DNA of 5,311 bases from the NCBI GenBank assembly GCA_002712335.1, contig PATI01000016.1:85801-91111 (forward strand). The letters run 5' to 3'. Source of the DNA: Rhodospirillaceae bacterium (GTDB taxonomy: Bacteria > Pseudomonadota > Alphaproteobacteria > MPNO01 > UBA2964). A program made the position numbers and the translations under genes. A model generated the notes under the pieces. The model saw nothing but the letters and a program-made list of their open reading frames with translations. It was not told where the DNA came from and did not search any database. Position 1 is the stretch's first letter, and every line of letters starts with the position of its first letter. Below, piece after piece: positions 1 through 5,311 of the stretch.

Positions 1-15
1 ACTTCAATCAGCTTA

Positions 16-50
16 TTGACGTTGAAAAATTGCAACATTACATTCTATAG
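16..50 (+). promoter_or_regulatory. Candidate hrcA promoter
   Basis: A sigma-70-like pair is visible: TTGACG at 16-21, a 17-nt spacer, then TACATT at 39-44 (4 of 6 matches to TATAAT). An overlapping alternative is TTGAAA at 22-27 with TATAGA at 46-51 (18-nt spacer). Either would start transcription about 40-45 nt before the hrcA ATG. The match to the RpoH consensus (CTTG, then CYTATNT) is poorer: GTTG at 21-24 and TCTATAG at 44-50 with a 19-nt gap. The call rests on motif matching and position only. The sequence is AT-rich, so chance matches are easy. Confidence 0.35.
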
Positions 51-62
51 ACAATCTTAGAA

Positions 63-84
63 GACCAGAAAAAAGTTTTTGGTC
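63..84 (+). other. Hairpin in the hrcA 5' leader
   Basis: Arms GACCAGAAA (63-71) and TTTTTGGTC (76-84) can pair as a 9-bp stem with one G-U pair and a 4-nt AAAG loop. The hairpin ends 11 nt before the hrcA ATG, where a Shine-Dalgarno would normally lie, and no clear Shine-Dalgarno is visible there. A direct repeat, CCAGAAAAAA, occurs at 65-74 and again at 84-93. The inverted repeat is visible in the sequence. Any role, such as an operator for a dimeric regulator, a brake on hrcA translation or an RNA thermometer, is inference. It does not match CIRCE. Confidence 0.4.
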
Positions 85-95
85 CAGAAAAAACA

Positions 96-1151
96 ATGAA
101 TTCCAACCAAAGAAACATAATTGGTGAACTAAACGAGCGGTCTCGTAAAGTATTTTCGGAAATTGTTTCCTCTTACTTAGATGACGGCGAGGCTGTAGGA
201 TCGAGAACATTGTCACGTCGTTTGGATAAACCTTTATCCGCTGCGAGCGTAAGAAATGTTATGGCAGACCTTGAAGAACTTGGTCTTCTTTATTCCGAAC
301 ACGTTTCAGCTGGACGCCTTCCTACTGACCTTGGGTTGCGGCTATTTGTTGATGGTTTACTCGAGGTTGGGAGTATTACTGCCGAGGAGCAAAAAACCAT
401 CGAAACACAATGTGCGACCGCAGGTAAAACCATTAATGAAGTTTTAGAAGAAGCTTCTGGCGCACTTTCAGGATTATCGCGCTGTGCTGGTTTGGTGATG
501 GCCCCTAAAAGCGATCGTGCACTTAAACATATTGAATTTGTAAGTCTGGGCGATGGCCGTGCGCTTGTTGTAATGGTTGCCGAAGACGGTTTTGTTGAAA
601 ATCGTGTTATAGATGTTCCAATCGGTACGCCCCCTTCGACCTTAATTCAAGCGACTAATTATCTTAATGCACGCCTTGCAGGAAGAACATTGGCAGATGC
701 CGAAAAAATGATTGAAAAAGAGATAGCGGATCATCGAGCTCAAATAGATGAATTAACGCGCGACCTTGTTGAAGCTGGGATTGCTACCTGGGCGGGTGAT
801 GATGATCATGGCGCGCTAATTGTAAAAGGGCATGCGAGGCTATTAGACGATGTCAGTGCTTTAACAGATTTAGAGCGGGTTAGAGCCCTTTTTGAGGCCC
901 TCGATACGCGGGATCTTATGGCTAATTTGCTTGATAGAACCCAATCGGGCGATGGGGTGCAAATCTTTTTGGGGGCAGAGAATGATCTTTTCAATGTAGC
1001 AGGGTGCGCAATGGTGGCGGCGCCATTTACTGGAACCCGGGGTGAAATTGTCGGGGCAGTAGGTGTAATTGGCCCAGCACGGATAAATTATGCTCGCATA
1101 ATCCCAATTGTTGATTATACAGCACAAGTAGTTGGCCGAATACTTAGTTAA
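96..1151 (+). CDS. hrcA: Heat-inducible transcription repressor HrcA
   Basis: HrcA is a dimeric DNA-binding repressor of chaperone operons. It binds the CIRCE inverted repeat and in known systems is kept active by GroEL. The 351-aa product has the usual family length. Residues about 12-80 form the winged-helix DNA-binding domain, with LNERSRKVF at the start, GEAVGSRTLSR (31-41), SAASVRNVMADLEELGLL (48-65) and HVSAGRLPTDLGLRLFVD (69-86). A central dimerisation/inserted region follows. The family's C-terminal signature appears at about 315-345 (RGEIVGAVGVIGPARINYAR, then IPIVDYTAQV). The ATG at 96 is the only reasonable start: it lies about 10 residues before the conserved ELNERSR block, and no later in-frame ATG precedes that block. 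No strong Shine-Dalgarno is visible. The grpE start lies 15 nt beyond the stop, so the two genes are co-transcribed. Sequence flavour is alphaproteobacterial (from memory, not aligned). Confidence 0.97.
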   Translation: MNSNQRNIIGELNERSRKVFSEIVSSYLDDGEAVGSRTLSRRLDKPLSAASVRNVMADLEELGLLYSEHVSAGRLPTDLGLRLFVDGLLEVGSITAEEQKTIETQCATAGKTINEVLEEASGALSGLSRCAGLVMAPKSDRALKHIEFVSLGDGRALVVMVAEDGFVENRVIDVPIGTPPSTLIQATNYLNARLAGRTLADAEKMIEKEIADHRAQIDELTRDLVEAGIATWAGDDDHGALIVKGHARLLDDVSALTDLERVRALFEALDTRDLMANLLDRTQSGDGVQIFLGAENDLFNVAGCAMVAAPFTGTRGEIVGAVGVIGPARINYARIIPIVDYTAQVVGRILS

Positions 1152-1155
1152 AAAT

Positions 1156-1169
1156 AGGATAAAGCAGTG
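1156..1169 (+). promoter_or_regulatory. grpE ribosome binding site and GTG start
   Basis: AGGA at 1156-1159 lies 7 nt before GTG at 1167-1169, a good Shine-Dalgarno distance. The first in-frame ATG after it is codon 23 (ATG at 1233-1235, with no comparable Shine-Dalgarno). This favours the GTG as the true start. The site lies inside the 15-nt gap between hrcA and grpE, so translation of the two is probably coupled. Confidence 0.7.
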
Positions 1170-1823
1170 GAAAAAAAAGAAATTAAAACTTCAAAAGAGG
1201 TTCCAGAACTGGAAGATTCAAATCAGTCCGCCATGGAAGAAGAAACCACCACGGGTACTACCTCAGCGGCAGAAGATAAATCCAGTGATTTTCCAGATGA
1301 TGATAAAAATTCACCATGGGGTGAAGAAGGACCGGAAGCGGAAATAGCCGATCTCAAAGACAAACTCTTGCGGGCTTTAGCTGAAAACGAAAACACTATC
1401 CGCCGAGCCAAAAGAGAGCGGGAAGACACAGCAAAGTATGCAACTGCAAATTTTGCGCGTGATATGCTTACAGTGTCTGATAATTTGGGTCGGGCAATAG
1501 AGGCAATTCCGGAGAGCTTACAAACTGCAGATGACACAATAAAGGCATTTCTTGAGGGAATTAATCTTACTAGTCGAGAGTTGCTTGGTTTGTTGGAAAG
1601 GCATGGTATCAAGAAGATTTCACCGTTGGGCGAAAAGTTTGACCATGACCAGCATGAGGCCCTATTCGAAATTCCAACCTCGGACGAAGAGCCTGGCACC
1701 GTGGTTCAAGTTATTGAAGATGGCTTTATGATATATGATCGATTGCTTCGACCAGCTAAAGTTGGTGTTTCAAAAGCCGATTTAATCGAAAAGTCTCCAG
1801 AGGATGAGGAAAAAAATGAATAA
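1167..1823 (+). CDS. grpE: Nucleotide exchange factor GrpE (Hsp70 cofactor)
   Basis: GrpE is the dimeric cytoplasmic cofactor that opens the DnaK nucleotide-binding cleft, releasing ADP so that ATP rebinds and substrate is let go. In known systems it is also a thermosensor of the Hsp70 cycle. The 218-aa product is typical in size. Residues 1-55 are acidic, low-complexity and probably disordered. About 56-100 form the long helix/coiled-coil dimerisation stalk, with AEIADLKDKLLRALAENENT and a basic RRAKRERED stretch. DNLGRAIEAIP (105-115) is the conserved link into the helical bundle. The C-terminal beta-wing that contacts DnaK holds the signature at about 148-202: IKKISPLGEKFDHDQHEA, then GTVVQVIEDGFMIYDRLLRPAKVGVSK. 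The start is GTG, supported by AGGA 7 nt upstream. Runs of A lie at both ends of the gene (1171-1178 and 1810-1816). It follows hrcA by 15 nt and precedes dnaK, its partner, across a 268-nt spacer. Confidence 0.97.
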   Translation: MEKKEIKTSKEVPELEDSNQSAMEEETTTGTTSAAEDKSSDFPDDDKNSPWGEEGPEAEIADLKDKLLRALAENENTIRRAKREREDTAKYATANFARDMLTVSDNLGRAIEAIPESLQTADDTIKAFLEGINLTSRELLGLLERHGIKKISPLGEKFDHDQHEALFEIPTSDEEPGTVVQVIEDGFMIYDRLLRPAKVGVSKADLIEKSPEDEEKNE

Positions 1824-1938
1824 GAATAGTTTTTTTGATACAAAACAATACTAAAGAAAATTAAGCTTTTGCGATGCTGTTTCTCAAGACTTTTTGTTAA
1901 TATTTCTTGGAAAGATCTAAATCCGCTTGAAACATGAA

Positions 1939-1952
1939 GCAACAATGGTTGC
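1939..1952 (+). repeat. Short perfect inverted repeat over the dnaK -35 region
   Basis: GCAAC (1939-1943) and GTTGC (1948-1952) form a perfect 5-bp inverted repeat around AATG. The right arm contains GTTG, the putative -35 element of the RpoH-type promoter. It could be an operator half-site pair or chance. The symmetry is visible, but function is inference and the repeat is short. Confidence 0.3.
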
Positions 1953-1977
1953 AGCATTGGTAGTTCGTACCTATATA
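1948..1977 (+). promoter_or_regulatory. Candidate RpoH (sigma-32)-type promoter of dnaK
   Basis: CCTATAT at 1970-1976 fits the alphaproteobacterial heat-shock -10 consensus CYTATNT exactly. GTTG at 1948-1951, 18 nt upstream, differs by one base from the -35 core CTTG. The expected start of transcription is near 1983-1985, giving a dnaK leader of about 107 nt. The same bases also read as a weak sigma-70 pair (TTGCAG-N17-TATATA). RpoH control of dnaK is established for Caulobacter and Agrobacterium, which raises the prior. The promoter itself is a motif-based prediction. Confidence 0.5.
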
Positions 1978-1986
1978 CACTTATGA

Positions 1987-2004
1987 AGGCCTATTTTTAG
2001 GTCT
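1987..2004 (+). other. Hairpin at the predicted 5' end of dnaK mRNA
   Basis: AGGCCTA (1987-1993) pairs with TAGGTCT (1998-2004) as a 7-bp stem with one G-U pair and a TTTT loop. It begins only a few nt after the start site predicted from the promoter at 1948-1977. A 5'-terminal stem-loop commonly shields mRNA from 5'-dependent decay, so a stabilising role is plausible but inferred. It has no downstream U-tract directly attached, so it is a poor terminator candidate. Confidence 0.4.
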
Positions 2005-2018
2005 ACAAACTTTAAATT

Positions 2019-2024
2019 TATAAT
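2019..2024 (+). promoter_or_regulatory. TATAAT box, possible housekeeping dnaK promoter
   Basis: A perfect TATAAT lies about 68 nt before the dnaK start. The -35 region about 17 nt upstream (TTTTAG/TTTAGG around 1995-2001) is a poor match to TTGACA and falls inside the hairpin at 1987-2004. A second, sigma-70 promoter besides the RpoH one would parallel the dual promoters known for Caulobacter dnaK. The local sequence is so AT-rich that chance is a serious alternative. Confidence 0.25.
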
Positions 2025-2082
2025 AAACAACAAATTTTTTTAAGCTTGGTACTTAATAGAGCTTAAATTAGGTATTAAATAA

Positions 2083-2087
2083 GAGGG
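2083..2087 (+). promoter_or_regulatory. dnaK ribosome binding site
   Basis: GAGGG at 2083-2087 within AAGAGGG lies 4 nt before the ATG at 2092. It is the strongest Shine-Dalgarno in the window, as expected for the most highly made protein of the locus, and it fixes the dnaK start. Confidence 0.8.
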
Positions 2088-2091
2088 CAAA

Positions 2092-4032
2092 ATGGCCAAA
2101 GTTATTGGTATTGATCTTGGTACTACAAATTCTTGTGTGGCTGTCATGGAGGGTAGTGACGCTCGAGTTATTGAAAATAGTGAAGGTGGACGAACCACGC
2201 CTTCGATGGTTGCCTTTACAGAGGATAATGAACGCCTTGTTGGTCAATCTGCTAAGCGACAGGGTATCACAAACCCAGAAAATACTCTATTTGCCATCAA
2301 AAGATTGATAGGTCGGACCTTTGACGACCCAATGACTTCCAAAGATATGGATCTCGTTCCATATTCTATTGTAAAGGCTGATAACGGTGACGCGTGGGTG
2401 GATTCTAGAGGAAAACAATATTCGCCTAGTGAAATTTCTGCTTTTATTTTAATGAAAATGAAAGAAACCGCCGAGGCGCATTTGGGGGAGACTGTTAAAG
2501 AAGCGGTTATCACCGTGCCGGCATATTTCAATGATTCGCAACGGCAGGCTACGAAGGACGCTGGTCGGATTGCTGGCTTAGATGTGCTTCGTATAATCAA
2601 TGAGCCTACTGCTGCGGCCCTAGCCTACGGCCTTGATAAGAAACAGAATGGAACAATTGCGGTTTATGATTTAGGTGGAGGTACGTTTGATGTTTCAATC
2701 TTAGAAATAGGAGACGGAGTTTTTGAGGTAAAATCCACTAATGGTGATACCTTTCTCGGCGGGGAAGATTTTGATGCGAAAATTATCGATTACTTAGCGG
2801 AGGAATTTAAAAAAGAGCAAGCGATAGACTTGCGCAATGACAAGTTAGCTTTACAACGTTTGAAAGAAGCTGCAGAAAAAGCAAAGATCGAGCTTTCATC
2901 AACAGCACAAACGGAGGTTAATCTGCCATTCGTTACTGCTGACGCGTCAGGCCCCAAACATTTGAATATTAAACTTACCCGAGCGAAGCTAGAGGCGCTT
3001 GTTGAGGATCTAGTAAGTAGAACGATTGATCCTTGTAAGGCTGCATTAAAGGATGCTGGTCTATCTGCTGGTGAGATTGATGAGGTGATTTTGGTGGGTG
3101 GAATGACCCGCATGCCTAAGGTCATTGAGGCCGTGGAGTCGTTCTTCGGGAGAGAGCCCCATCGCGGCGTTAATCCAGACGAGGTCGTTGCTATCGGCGC
3201 ATCAATTCAGGCGGGGGTACTGACAGGTGATGTCAAAGACGTGTTACTGCTTGATGTTACTCCCCTTTCTTTGGGGATAGAAACGCTCGGGGGCGTATTT
3301 ACTCGTCTAATTGATCGTAATACGACAATACCGACAAAAAAAAGTCAGACATTTTCTACGGCAGAAGATAACCAGAGCGCGGTTACGATTCGAGTGTTTC
3401 AAGGCGAACGTGAAATGGCAGCCGATAACAAAATTCTGGGAAATTTCGATTTGGTAGGTATACCTGCGGCACCTCGAGGTATGCCTCAAATCGAAGTTAC
3501 TTTTGATATTGATGCCAATGGACTAGTAAATGTGGCTGCCAAAGACAAAGCGACTGGTAAAGAGCAACAAATACAAATTCAGGCCTCTGGTGGCTTGGAT
3601 GACTCAGAAATCGAAAAAATGGTAAAAGAAGCTGAGACACATGCCGCTGAGGATCAAGCTCGAAAGGAAAAAGTTGAGTTAAAGAACCAAGCTGAAGCTA
3701 TAATTCACTCAACAGAGAAAAACCTTCAAGAGCATGGGGATAAAATAGATGGTGGCGACAAAGCGCAGGTAGAAACTGATATAGAGGCTCTCAGAGAAGT
3801 TATGGAGTCCGACGATAGTGAAATAATCAAGACAAAATTAGAAGCATTATCTCAGTCGGCTATGAAAATAGGTGAGGCAATGTATAAAGCAGAACAGGAG
3901 GCCGCCTCTGCAGAAAATCCCGGGGATACAAACTCCGCTTCTGGTGATGAGTCTGGAGACGATTCTAAGGTTGTGGACGCCGATTTTGAAGAAGTCGAAG
4001 GCGAAGAGAATAATAAAAATAAATCATCTTAA
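2092..4032 (+). CDS. dnaK: Molecular chaperone DnaK (Hsp70)
   Basis: DnaK is the cytoplasmic ATP-dependent Hsp70. It binds exposed hydrophobic peptide stretches, with DnaJ stimulating its ATPase and GrpE exchanging nucleotide. The 646-aa product is full length. The actin-like ATPase domain (about 1-380) shows phosphate loop GIDLGTTNS (6-14), catalytic Lys70 in [29 protein letters not shown] (144-163), [12 protein letters not shown] (169-180) with Glu171, phosphate loop 2 DLGGGTFD (193-200) with Thr198 matching the E. coli autophosphorylated Thr199, and adenosine motif [12 protein letters not shown] (333-344). The interdomain linker is VLLLD (384-388). The beta-sandwich substrate domain follows (about 389-500), then the helical lid (about 503-605). 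The tail (606-646) is acidic and probably disordered. It carries VVDADFEEV, then an asparagine/lysine-rich end. The N-terminal motif [10 protein letters not shown] confirms the ATG chosen. dnaJ follows after 41 nt with no terminator visible, so the two form an operon. Control is probably by RpoH through the upstream promoter-like element. Confidence 0.99.
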   Translation: MAKVIGIDLGTTNSCVAVMEGSDARVIENSEGGRTTPSMVAFTEDNERLVGQSAKRQGITNPENTLFAIKRLIGRTFDDPMTSKDMDLVPYSIVKADNGDAWVDSRGKQYSPSEISAFILMKMKETAEAHLGETVKEAVITVPAYFNDSQRQATKDAGRIAGLDVLRIINEPTAAALAYGLDKKQNGTIAVYDLGGGTFDVSILEIGDGVFEVKSTNGDTFLGGEDFDAKIIDYLAEEFKKEQAIDLRNDKLALQRLKEAAEKAKIELSSTAQTEVNLPFVTADASGPKHLNIKLTRAKLEALVEDLVSRTIDPCKAALKDAGLSAGEIDEVILVGGMTRMPKVIEAVESFFGREPHRGVNPDEVVAIGASIQAGVLTGDVKDVLLLDVTPLSLGIETLGGVFTRLIDRNTTIPTKKSQTFSTAEDNQSAVTIRVFQGEREMAADNKILGNFDLVGIPAAPRGMPQIEVTFDIDANGLVNVAAKDKATGKEQQIQIQASGGLDDSEIEKMVKEAETHAAEDQARKEKVELKNQAEAIIHSTEKNLQEHGDKIDGGDKAQVETDIEALREVMESDDSEIIKTKLEALSQSAMKIGEAMYKAEQEAASAENPGDTNSASGDESGDDSKVVDADFEEVEGEENNKNKSS

Positions 4033-4073
4033 GTCAGTTATAATCGCCTTTAGATGGTATTGGAAATTGCGTA

Positions 4074-5213
4074 ATGGCCAAAGAAGATCCATATAAAGTA
4101 TTGGATGTCTCTCAAGGTTCGTCAGCGGATGAAATAAAGAAGGCTTTCAGAAAAAAAGCCATGCAATATCATCCTGATCGAAATCAGGGTGATTCATCAG
4201 CAGAACAAAAATTCAAAGAAGTCAACGAGGCCTATGATATTTTGAAGGACGATCAAAAGCGTGCAGCTTATGATCAATTTGGTCATGCTGCTTTTGATGG
4301 TAATAATAATGCGGCTAGTGGCTTTAGTGCTGGTGGTTTTGCAGATATTTTTGATGAAATGTTCGGCGATTTTACCGGTCGCGGCAGAACTAATAGTGGT
4401 AGTGCTCAAGGATCTGATCTTCGCTATAATCTCGAAATTTCTCTAGATGACGCTCACGTAGGTCTTGAGACGCGTATACGGGTTCCCACTTCCGTGATTT
4501 GTGAGTCCTGCAACGGCTCGGGGGCTAAGAAGGGAACACAACCGATAACGTGTGGAACTTGTCAGGGCCGAGGCAAGGTGAGAGTAAATCAGGGTTTTTT
4601 TACAATCGAACGCACCTGTCCGAATTGTAATGGCGCGGGCCGTATAATAGAGTCCCCTTGTGAGGTTTGTGGTGGCACAGGCGCTGTACGGAAAGAAAAA
4701 ACCCTAGAGGTGACAATTCCTGCTGGCGTTGAAGATGGCATGAGGATTCGTCTTTCTGGTGAGGGCGAGGCAGGTACTCGTGGAGCTCCAGCTGGCGATT
4801 TATATATTTTTATTTCCGTCGGTTTACACCCTATCTTTTCTCGGGAAGATTCGGATATATTTTGCACGGTTCCTATCCCAATGACTACCGCAGCCTTAGG
4901 TGGAACTGTTGAGGTTCCCTCAATAGATGGTAGTCGCGCCAAAGTTACTATACCATCAGGGGCCCAAAGTGGTCATAGAATGCGGCTACGGGGCAAGGGG
5001 ATGAACGGATTACATGGCAAGAGCCGAGGTAACATGTACATAGAGCTGCAAGTTGAAACTCCTGTCAACTTGTCAAAAGAACAAAAACAAAAATTAGAAG
5101 AGTTTCGGGCAACTCTAAAAAACGGGGGTAAAGTCACTGGGAAATCTACTAGTCCGGAGTCCGAGGGGTTTTTCACTAAGGCTAAAGAATTCTGGAATGA
5201 TCTCACGGATTGA
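4074..5213 (+). CDS. dnaJ: Chaperone DnaJ (class A Hsp40)
   Basis: DnaJ delivers unfolded substrates to DnaK and triggers its ATP hydrolysis. The 379-aa product has complete class A architecture. The J domain (about 4-70) has the DnaK-activating HPD at 33-35 and KFKEVNEAYDIL (46-57). A Gly/Phe-rich region spans about 71-112 and includes DIFDEMFGDF (91-100). The zinc-finger domain (about 130-208) has four CxxCxGxG repeats: C143/C146, C160/C163, C182/C185 and C196/C199. All eight zinc cysteines are intact. The two beta-barrel substrate-binding and dimerisation C-terminal domains follow (about 209-335), with IPAGVEDGMRIRLSGEGEAG (215-234) and GDLYIFI (241-247). The ATG at 4074 has TGGAA at 4061-4065 (8-nt spacing) and starts directly at the expected MAKEDPYKVLDV. 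It lies 41 nt after dnaK and is probably read from the dnaK promoter. The TATAAT at 4039-4044 in the gap has no -35 partner that I can see. Confidence 0.99.
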   Translation: MAKEDPYKVLDVSQGSSADEIKKAFRKKAMQYHPDRNQGDSSAEQKFKEVNEAYDILKDDQKRAAYDQFGHAAFDGNNNAASGFSAGGFADIFDEMFGDFTGRGRTNSGSAQGSDLRYNLEISLDDAHVGLETRIRVPTSVICESCNGSGAKKGTQPITCGTCQGRGKVRVNQGFFTIERTCPNCNGAGRIIESPCEVCGGTGAVRKEKTLEVTIPAGVEDGMRIRLSGEGEAGTRGAPAGDLYIFISVGLHPIFSREDSDIFCTVPIPMTTAALGGTVEVPSIDGSRAKVTIPSGAQSGHRMRLRGKGMNGLHGKSRGNMYIELQVETPVNLSKEQKQKLEEFRATLKNGGKVTGKSTSPESEGFFTKAKEFWNDLTD

Positions 5214-5244
5214 AGCTTGATTGATCAGCGCTTCCGGATCTTTT
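5213..5244 (+). terminator. Weak candidate terminator after dnaJ
   Basis: AAGC (5213-5216) with TGA (5218-5220) can fold back on TCA (5225-5227) and GCTT (5230-5233), making an 8-bp stem that needs one bulge and one T-G pair. An alternative is GATC (5223-5226) with GATC (5237-5240), directly followed by TTTT. Either is followed by TTTTAATTAATATTTT rather than a solid T-run. This is the most likely place for the dnaKJ transcript to end, but the structure is poor and Rho-dependent termination is an equal possibility. Confidence 0.25.
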
Positions 5245-5311
5245 AATTAATATTTTCCGATTAAAAAAAATTGGGTTTTATGTATACCCGATGTATTGTG
5301 AGTGTAATTTA
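5245..5311. other. AT-rich flank downstream of dnaJ, no gene seen
   Basis: No start codon with a ribosome binding site and no recognisable coding or RNA sequence is visible. Read on the minus strand, GGGT (complement of ACCC at 5286-5289) and ACCC (complement of GGGT at 5273-5276) form a 4-bp stem followed by AA and T8 (complement of A8 at 5263-5270). This resembles a weak intrinsic terminator for a gene converging from beyond the window. TTTTAAT (5241-5247) and ATTAAAA (5260-5266) form another A-T-only inverted repeat. No upstream gene for the minus-strand reading can be seen here. Confidence 0.3.

Larger units (their letters stand above)
1824..2091 (+). other. grpE-dnaK spacer with dnaK control region
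   Basis: This 268-nt AT-rich stretch encodes no convincing protein or RNA gene. Its first third (1824-1925) shows no strong terminator. The only pairing near the grpE stop is A7 (1810-1816) with T7 (1830-1836), an A-T-only stem that lacks the GC stem of an intrinsic terminator, so read-through from grpE into dnaK is possible. CAAGA (1885-1889) and TCTTG (1905-1909) form a weak inverted repeat. From 1939 onward lie the promoter-like elements, hairpin and ribosome binding site listed separately. No CIRCE element (TTAGCACTC-N9-GAGTGCTAA) is present. Confidence 0.75.

Noticed and set aside
1132..1347. 71-codon + strand frame bridging hrcA and grpE
   Set aside because: The product is a lysine/glutamine-rich translation of the A-rich start of grpE in another frame, with no family resemblance. 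It would overlap both real genes.
1223..1699. 158-codon open frame on the minus strand opposite grpE
   Set aside because: It lies entirely inside the well-supported grpE, is serine-rich in the manner of an antisense shadow, and has no recognisable domain.
1810..1836. A7...T7 inverted repeat at the grpE stop as an intrinsic terminator
   Set aside because: The stem is only A-T pairs with a 13-nt loop and has no GC base, so it is unlikely to pause RNA polymerase.
1934..1963. Nine-codon open frame MKQQWLQHW with two Trp codons in the grpE-dnaK spacer, reminiscent of an attenuator leader peptide
   Set aside because: It has no ribosome binding site, overlaps the putative dnaK promoter so would not be on the dnaK transcript from that start, and is not followed by alternative terminator hairpins. 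Trp attenuation of a chaperone makes no sense. Chance is the best explanation.
4039..4044. TATAAT in the dnaK-dnaJ gap as a separate dnaJ promoter
   Set aside because: No TTGACA-like sequence lies 16-18 nt upstream, where the sequence is an A-rich codon tail of dnaK. Co-transcription across 41 nt is simpler.
4500..4700. Four spaced Cys-x-x-Cys-rich repeats in dnaJ as a tandem DNA repeat
   Set aside because: These are the four normal CxxCxGxG zinc-binding repeats of class A DnaJ. The similarity is at the protein level and expected.
1..5311. Mobile element, CRISPR array, defence or biosynthetic system in the window
   Set aside because: Coding sequence is fully explained by four intact housekeeping chaperone/regulator genes. 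No transposase, integrase, spaced repeats or target-site duplications were seen, and no tRNA or rRNA gene was recognised.

Overview
The window reads as a chromosomal heat-shock locus of an alphaproteobacterium with AT-leaning DNA. It holds four full-length genes on the + strand: hrcA, grpE, dnaK and dnaJ. The alphaproteobacterial assignment is from memory: the HrcA sequence resembles Rhodospirillales/Rhizobiales-type HrcA (for example LNERSR near the N-terminus and INYARIIPIVDYTAQV near the C-terminus), and DnaK carries the VVDADFEEV tail. No alignment or tree was run. The AT-rich spacers and moderate-GC coding sequence would suit a marine or otherwise AT-drifted lineage, but the window cannot name a genus.

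Layout. Positions 1-95 hold a plausible hrcA promoter and a small hairpin just before the hrcA start. hrcA (96-1151) and grpE (1167-1823, GTG start) are 15 nt apart and surely co-transcribed. A 268-nt spacer (1824-2091) follows, the only long non-coding stretch. It contains a candidate sigma-32 (RpoH)-type promoter, a perfect short inverted repeat over its -35 region, a hairpin near the predicted 5' end of the dnaK transcript, a consensus-like TATAAT, and a good ribosome binding site. dnaK (2092-4032) and dnaJ (4074-5213) are 41 nt apart and form the second transcription unit. The last 98 nt hold AT-rich sequence with weak hairpins and no recognisable gene.

How the genes work together. DnaK (Hsp70), DnaJ (Hsp40) and GrpE (nucleotide exchange factor) form the complete cytoplasmic Hsp70 folding cycle. 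HrcA is a repressor that in many bacteria controls groESL and sometimes dnaK operons through the CIRCE element. I found no CIRCE in this window, so HrcA here probably acts elsewhere (typically groESL), while the dnaK unit looks RpoH-driven.

All four proteins keep their key motifs, are of normal length, and show no frameshift, insertion or mobile element. I see no evidence of a novel system. The points worth a second look are regulatory: the joined gene order, the dnaK leader, and the hrcA leader hairpin.
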